From an uncultured Porphyromonadaceae bacterium (GTDB lineage: Bacteria; Bacteroidota; Bacteroidia; Bacteroidales; Muribaculaceae), in contig CAMWRO010000077.1 in assembly GCA_947176615.1 (NCBI GenBank), forward strand, positions 1 to 10,233: DNA of 10,233 nt, read 5' to 3'. Positions 6,370 to 10,233 of this stretch are shown one piece after another. Under the pieces are notes generated by a model. The model had not been told where the DNA came from. It ran no database searches and saw only the letters and a list, made by a program, of their open reading frames with translations. How positions within the stretch are numbered: the stretch's first letter is position 1; every line of letters starts with the position of its first letter. Position numbers and translations under genes: made by a program.

Positions 6370-7752
6370 ATGAAATCAACTAAAATATCACTTCTTCTTG
6401 CAGCCTCACTGAGCGTTACCGCGCTCAGCGGCTGCGGGATTTACAAGAAATACAAGGCCGAGGACGTGGACTCGCAGCTCGTCAAGGAGTATGCACAGGC
6501 TCTCAAAGAGCGTCCCGACTCGATGGCATTCGGCAATCTGCAATGGCAGCAGGTGTTTACCGACCCCGCGCTTGCCGACCTTATCAACACCGCGCTTGCC
6601 AACAACAAGGACCTGAACAACGCCCGTCTTAACGTGAAGATGGCGCAGGCCCAGCTCAAAGGCGCGAAACTCAGCTATCTCCCCTCGGTGGCCCTCGCTC
6701 CCAACGGCGCGGGTGCATCTTATGCCGGAAACGACTTCAACTGGACCTATCAGTTGCCCATGTCGGTGAGCTGGGAGGTCGACCTCTTTGGCAAGCTGCT
6801 CAACTCCAAGCGCGGAGCCAAGGCCGCGCTGCTTCAGAGCGAGGCTTACGAGCAGGCGGTGCGCTCGCAGATTATCGGCGGCGTAGCATCGTGCTACTAT
6901 ACCATTGCCGCTCTCGAAAGCCAGCTCGCCCTGTCACGCGAGACCGCCAAGGTGTGGAGCGAGAGTATCGAGGTAATGAAGAACCTCAAGCTCGCCGGAC
7001 GCCTCAACGAGGCCGCCGTGGTTCAGAGCACCGCTCAGTACTACAGCATCCTCGCGTCGATAACTGACCTTGAAGTGTCGCTCCACGGCGCGCAGAACTC
7101 GATGTCGCTGCTGCTCAACACCATGCCGCAGCATTGGGCCGTCGCCCCGACTTCGACACTGACCGCGCCCGAGATGTTCCGCGCGGCCATCCCGATGCAG
7201 GAGCTTGCCGCCCGTCCCGACGTGCGCGCCGCCGAGCAAAATCTTGCCGTGGCGTTCTACTCGACCGCATCGGCCCGCGCTGCGTTCTATCCCTCGCTCA
7301 ACATCACCGCCAACGGCGGGTTCACCAACCTGCTCGGCTCGTTTGTCTCCAATCCGGGCGACTGGTTCATCCAGCTTGCCGGACAGCTGACCGCCCCGCT
7401 GTTCTCGCGCGGTGCCAACATTGCCCGCCTCGAAGCCGCCAAGGCTACACAGCAGCAGGCGCTCAACAACTTTGAATACTCGCTCATGAGCGCGGCCGCC
7501 GAGGTGTCTGAGGCCATGACCGTGTATGAAAAAGCGGTTGAAAAGCAGAATCTTCTCGTAAAACAGGTGGAAAATCTCGAAAAGTCTGTGGAATATACCC
7601 AAGAATTGCTAACTTTGGGTACTTCGACCTATCTTGAAGTCCTTACCGCCCAGCAGAACCTTCTTGCCGCGCAGACTTCGCAGATTAACAGTTCGCTGAC
7701 AGCCTCACGCGCCGTCATCAACCTCTACCAGTCGCTCGGCGGCGGACGTTAA
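6370..7752 (+). CDS. Outer-membrane efflux channel lipoprotein (TolC/OprM, NodT type)
   Basis: A 460-residue outer-membrane factor that completes the tripartite pump. The signal peptide ends in the classical lipobox LSGC with Cys22 lipidated, as in OprM and NodT proteins. Two OEP repeats are visible. The first runs from LADLINTALANNKDLNNARL (about residue 70) to about 245. The second starts at the hallmark ELAARPDVRAAEQNL (residues 278-292), continues with ARAAFYPSLNITANGGF, and ends with TYLEVLTAQQNLLAAQTSQI near the C-terminus. The segment MSVSWEVDLFGKL is the conserved strand region of the first repeat. Length is normal (about 450-480). The gene follows the pump by 37 bp and is almost certainly cotranscribed. 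The trimeric barrel sits in the outer membrane with a helical tunnel into the periplasm. Confidence 0.95.
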   Translation: MKSTKISLLLAASLSVTALSGCGIYKKYKAEDVDSQLVKEYAQALKERPDSMAFGNLQWQQVFTDPALADLINTALANNKDLNNARLNVKMAQAQLKGAKLSYLPSVALAPNGAGASYAGNDFNWTYQLPMSVSWEVDLFGKLLNSKRGAKAALLQSEAYEQAVRSQIIGGVASCYYTIAALESQLALSRETAKVWSESIEVMKNLKLAGRLNEAAVVQSTAQYYSILASITDLEVSLHGAQNSMSLLLNTMPQHWAVAPTSTLTAPEMFRAAIPMQELAARPDVRAAEQNLAVAFYSTASARAAFYPSLNITANGGFTNLLGSFVSNPGDWFIQLAGQLTAPLFSRGANIARLEAAKATQQQALNNFEYSLMSAAAEVSEAMTVYEKAVEKQNLLVKQVENLEKSVEYTQELLTLGTSTYLEVLTAQQNLLAAQTSQINSSLTASRAVINLYQSLGGGR

Positions 7753-7756
7753 GGCT

Positions 7757-7833
7757 GTTTAAGGTTTAGGTCTAAGGTTTAGATAATAGTTGTGTCTGTC
7801 CTTTAGCCTAAACCTTAAACTCAGACCTAAACC
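7757..7833. repeat. Nested inverted repeats between channel gene and lpxA homologue
   Basis: GTTTAAGGTTTAGG (7757-7770) is a perfect complement of 7807-7820 (14 bp). With single-base bulges the stem extends inward to about 20 bp (7777/7800), leaving a 22-nt loop. A second, overlapping pairing joins GGTTTAGGTCT (7763-7773) with AGACCTAAACC (7823-7833), 11 bp perfect. Both use the same left arm, so they exclude each other. Neither is followed by a T-run. It may be a 3'-end stabilising structure of the efflux mRNA, a weak terminator or a switch. Confidence 0.55.
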
Positions 7834-7872
7834 CCCTCGACCTAAGTAGAACCAAAAAAACACAATTGAATT

Positions 7873-8658
7873 ATGATTAGTCCATTAGCCCACATCGACC
7901 CCGAGGCCAAGATTGGCCGCGATGTCACCATCTATCCCTTTGCCTGTATCGACAAGGATGTCGAGATTGGCGACGGCTGTGTCATTATGTCGTTTGCCTC
8001 GGTGTGCCGTGGCACTAAGATAGGCAACAAATGCCGCATATATCAGGGCGCCATCGTCGGTGCCGACCCGCAGGATTTCCGCTGGCACGGCGAGCCGAGC
8101 CGCTGCGAAATCGGCGACAATACCGTCATCCGCGAGAACGTCATCGTCAACCGCGGTTTCATGACCGAGAGAGGCACGTTTATCGGCCCTGACTCGTTTG
8201 TAATGGCCAATTCCCATGTGGGTCACGACTCCCGCATAGTCGGTCAGTGTGTCATCGGCAACAATGTGTCTATCGCCGGCGATGTCGAGATTGGGAAATG
8301 CTCCATTCTCTCGTCGGCCGCAGTTGTCCACGAGGGATGCCGCGTGGGTGACTGGGTGCTTGTAAAGGGCGGCTGCCGCATCGGCGGAAACGTGCCCCCG
8401 TTCTGCATCATGGCCCACAACCCGACAGCCTATTTCGGTGTCAACGCCGTCGTGATGCGCAAGCATGGCTATACCGACGAGCAGATTGACGATGTGGCCA
8501 AGTGCTACCGCCACGTTTACCAGACCGGCACATCGGTATTCAACGCCCTGCGCCGCATCGAGGCCGACGTTGAGCCGTCGGAATACCGCGACAACATCGT
8601 CAGCTTCATCCGTGGTGTCGACCTGAAGATTGTCGCCATCCCCAAGGATCTGGAATAA
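7873..8658 (+). CDS. LpxA-like acyl-ACP:UDP-N-acetylglucosamine O-acyltransferase (stand-alone paralogue)
   Basis: A 261-residue cytoplasmic left-handed beta-helix protein; hexapeptide repeats fill about residues 1-190 and a helical C-terminal domain follows. LpxA transfers a 3-hydroxyacyl chain from ACP to the 3-OH of UDP-GlcNAc, the first step of lipid A synthesis. The catalytic His is His118 in SHVGHD (E. coli His125), with His115 matching His122 and His153 (VVHEGC) matching His160. The signature GADPQDF and the C-terminal motif GVNAVVMRKHGYTDEQI are LpxA-like, and the length equals E. coli LpxA (262). By-eye alignment puts Asp137 at the E. coli His144 position, Arg70 at Lys76 and Glu154 at Gln161. 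No lpxC/fabZ, lpxD or lpxB is adjacent, whereas the main Bacteroidota lpxA normally sits beside lpxC/fabZ. I therefore take this as a second paralogue. It starts 120 bp after the efflux operon, with no convincing promoter of its own, so read-through is possible. The gene symbol is left blank because of the paralogue question. Confidence 0.85.
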   Translation: MISPLAHIDPEAKIGRDVTIYPFACIDKDVEIGDGCVIMSFASVCRGTKIGNKCRIYQGAIVGADPQDFRWHGEPSRCEIGDNTVIRENVIVNRGFMTERGTFIGPDSFVMANSHVGHDSRIVGQCVIGNNVSIAGDVEIGKCSILSSAAVVHEGCRVGDWVLVKGGCRIGGNVPPFCIMAHNPTAYFGVNAVVMRKHGYTDEQIDDVAKCYRHVYQTGTSVFNALRRIEADVEPSEYRDNIVSFIRGVDLKIVAIPKDLE

Positions 8659-8662
8659 CCGG

Positions 8663-8692
8663 CCGGCATGGCGCGATAAATCGCGCCGCCGG
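8663..8692. other. GC-rich hairpin just after the lpxA homologue
   Basis: GGCGCGA (8670-8676) pairs with TCGCGCC (8681-8687) across the loop TAAA. An outer stem CCGGC (8663-8667) pairs with GCCGG (8688-8692), with a two-base AT bulge on the left. No T-run follows, so it is probably not an intrinsic terminator alone. It sits 4 bp after the stop codon and could block 3' exonucleases. Confidence 0.45.
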
Positions 8693-8705
8693 GACAAACC
8701 ACATC

Positions 8706-8756
8706 ATAAAACAGGAGGCCGTTGCAGCGACATGCTGCAACGGCCTCCTGTTTTAT
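8706..8756. terminator. Bidirectional intrinsic terminator between convergent genes
   Basis: A perfect 23-bp stem joins 8706-8728 with 8734-8756 around a 5-nt loop (GACAT). The stem is GC-rich in the middle and flanked by ATAAAA/TTTTAT, so both strands end in a T-run after the stem. It lies 47 bp after the lpxA homologue and 13 bp after the stop of the minus-strand GH30 gene, serving both convergent transcripts. Confidence 0.88.
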
Positions 8757-8769
8757 CGGAAAATGAACT

Positions 8770-10233
8770 TTAGAAGTCGTAGACGACGGTGGTGACCGCC
8801 TGCGCGTCGAGAGTGACGGGTTCGCCGGGAGCCACGGTCATGTTTTTGAGGTTCTTGGAGGCCGAGGTGGTGTAGGTGGTGATGGCGGTGGGTTCGCCGG
8901 GCCAGCCTTCGCGGGTCTCGGTCAGGACGACAGGCTTGCGGGAGAGGTTGGTGTAGACAGCCACGATGCGCTTGGAATCGGGGGCGATGTAGGCCGACGC
9001 GAAGAAACTGCGCGAGTCATACATGTCGAGGTCGATGCGGCGGTAGCCGGGACGGATAAAGCGGCTGTAATTGCCGAGGACCCACAGGGTGGATGTCGGG
9101 TAATAGGTGCCGGTACCTGCCCAGATGTCGCCCCATTCGCCACCTGCGGGTGTCAGCGACAGGAGGAGGAAACGGTTCATGTGGCCATAGTGGGGAACAT
9201 CCATAGCGGTCCAGTAGCTCCAAGAGGTCACGTTGCCCTCGGTGAGGTCGTTGTGGATGACCTTGGACATGTAGAGGGCGATGTCAAGCTCGGTGCAGTT
9301 GTCAAAACCGGCAAACTCGTTGGTCGAATAGCCGTCGCCGAGCATTGACCACTCGGTCTGCCACACCTCGACATTGCGGGCAGCTGCCGCCGATGCCATA
9401 GTGCTGCGGACGCTGCGCATTCCTTCCCATGTGCCGTCGGTCCAGTAGCTGTGGGCGCCCACGATGTTCTTCACATGGGGGAGGTCGCCGATATAGGACT
9501 GCGAGCCGGGGGTGAAGTAGGCCGAAAGGATGTTGGAGCGGTTGGGGTCGCCCGAAGTCTTGTAGAGATACTCGTAGCTTGCCGCCTCGCCGGGGAGGAT
9601 GTCGACGTTGAGGCTGCGGGCGGTGAGGGCGGCATCAAGCTCGCGCACCATTTTGGCCTGTTCAAAGTTGGTCCAGCCTGAACCCTCCTGATCGCGGCCC
9701 TCCCAGTTGTACTGAGGCTCGTTGTAGGGGGAGATGTGGGTCACGTTGTAGCCTTCGCCTACGAAGTGGGCGGCGACATCGGCGAGATAACCGGCGAAGT
9801 CGCCGTAGTGCTCGCTCTTGAGGTTGGAGTAACCGCCGCGGTCAGAACGTCCTTGACCGTTGTAGGTATACTGCACGAGAGGAGAATTGGAGAACAGCAC
9901 GAATTTCTCGACACCCATCTGCTTGGCCTGCTCCATGAAGTAGCGCTGGCCCTCGCATTTGCTCCAGTCATATTTCCCGTCGGAACCGAGGTAGCTTTCT
10001 GCACGGCGGTTGACGGTGTTGATGCCCGACTTGTCGCCTTGCTCATAGCTGCCCGCGCCGAGGTTGACGCGCCACATCGACAGGCCGATGCCGATGGGTT
10101 GTCCGTCGGCGTCAAGCTGCTGCGAGAACATCTCGATAGCCATCTTCTGGCGGTTTCCGGTCCACACGCTGCCGATCCAGTTGCCCATCCAGCAGTCGCT
10201 GGCGGCAAACCCCTGACTCGGCTGATAGGTGCG
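8770..10233 (-). CDS. Glycoside hydrolase family 30 enzyme, N-terminus cut by window edge
   Basis: At least 487 residues; the frame stays open through the right edge (first visible residues RTYQPSQGFAASDCW), so the start and any signal peptide lie outside. An internal Met at 10188 is not the start, because GFAASDCW before it belongs to the conserved GH30 N-terminal motif. GIGLSMWRVNLGAGS follows. The acid/base Glu lies in HISPYNEPQYNWEG (codon 9718-9720) and the nucleophile Glu in VEVWQTEWSM (codon 9352-9354), so the retaining catalytic pair is intact. Other motifs are GAHSYWTDGTW and SWSYWTAMD. The last 100 or so residues form the beta-sandwich domain that packs on the GH30 barrel and end in TVVYDF, with no visible T9SS sorting domain. 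GH30 members cut beta-1,6-galactan, beta-1,6-glucan, xylan or glucosylceramide; the subfamily and substrate are not settled. No SusC/SusD or sugar regulator is seen in the window. Family confidence is high. Confidence 0.9.
   Translation of the reverse strand, partial: RTYQPSQGFAASDCWMGNWIGSVWTGNRQKMAIEMFSQQLDADGQPIGIGLSMWRVNLGAGSYEQGDKSGINTVNRRAESYLGSDGKYDWSKCEGQRYFMEQAKQMGVEKFVLFSNSPLVQYTYNGQGRSDRGGYSNLKSEHYGDFAGYLADVAAHFVGEGYNVTHISPYNEPQYNWEGRDQEGSGWTNFEQAKMVRELDAALTARSLNVDILPGEAASYEYLYKTSGDPNRSNILSAYFTPGSQSYIGDLPHVKNIVGAHSYWTDGTWEGMRSVRSTMASAAAARNVEVWQTEWSMLGDGYSTNEFAGFDNCTELDIALYMSKVIHNDLTEGNVTSWSYWTAMDVPHYGHMNRFLLLSLTPAGGEWGDIWAGTGTYYPTSTLWVLGNYSRFIRPGYRRIDLDMYDSRSFFASAYIAPDSKRIVAVYTNLSRKPVVLTETREGWPGEPTAITTYTTSASKNLKNMTVAPGEPVTLDAQAVTTVVYDF

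Noticed and set aside
7764..7794. Possible promoter for the lpxA homologue (TAGTTGTG at 7787-7794)
   Set aside because: It has one mismatch to TAnnTTTG and only GTTT at the -33 position, inside the hairpin arm; too weak to list as a promoter.
7757..7846. TTTAGG/AAGGTTTA units as telomere-like repeats or a CRISPR array
   Set aside because: The copies are too few, too short and irregularly spaced, with no unique spacers; simple inverted repeats explain them.
7885..8697. 270-codon minus-strand frame opposite the lpxA homologue
   Set aside because: The plus strand encodes intact hexapeptide repeats and catalytic His residues; the antisense product has no recognisable domain.

Overview
The window looks like a chromosome segment of a GC-rich gut Bacteroidota, order Bacteroidales, plausibly Muribaculaceae. 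Three signs support this. The promoters match the Bacteroidota consensus (TTTG, about 19 bp, TAnnTTTG). Start codons lie behind A-rich leaders without Shine-Dalgarno motifs. The gene families are typical: a DUF4254 protein paired with a family 9 glycosyltransferase, an RND pump of the Bacteroidota HAE-1 type, a stand-alone LpxA paralogue and a GH30 glycosidase. The family or genus placement is inference from composition and recalled protein similarity.

Layout: (1) Positions 1-1349, minus strand: a DUF4254 gene overlaps by 20 bp a glycosyltransferase family 9 (heptosyltransferase-like) gene that runs off the left edge. A strong consensus promoter at 1378-1408 drives the pair. (2) Positions 1350-1727: a divergent regulatory region with that promoter, an 8-bp inverted repeat, a terminator-like hairpin, a plus-strand promoter candidate and a structured leader with a 16-codon ORF. 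(3) Positions 1728-7752, plus strand: a complete tripartite efflux operon (lipoprotein adaptor, RND pump, outer-membrane channel lipoprotein). (4) Positions 7873-8658, plus strand: an LpxA-type acyltransferase separate from other lipid A genes. (5) Positions 8659-8769: a convergent intergenic region with a perfect 23-bp bidirectional terminator. (6) Positions 8770-10233, minus strand: a GH30 glycoside hydrolase cut at its N-terminus by the right edge.

Most of the window concerns the cell envelope. The glycosyltransferase pair probably builds LPS/LOS core or another surface glycan, the pump exports compounds across both membranes, and the LpxA homologue acylates a UDP-sugar at the first step of lipid A synthesis or a variant of it. 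The GH30 enzyme digests a polysaccharide and seems unrelated to the rest.

I found no phage, transposon, CRISPR, tRNA or rRNA, and no clearly new system. The most unusual points are an extra pair of hydrophobic helices in the RND pump between TM6 and TM7, GGTTTAA/AAGGTTTA-type repeats in two gaps of the efflux region, overlapping alternative hairpins before lpxA, and substitutions at usually important positions of the LpxA paralogue.
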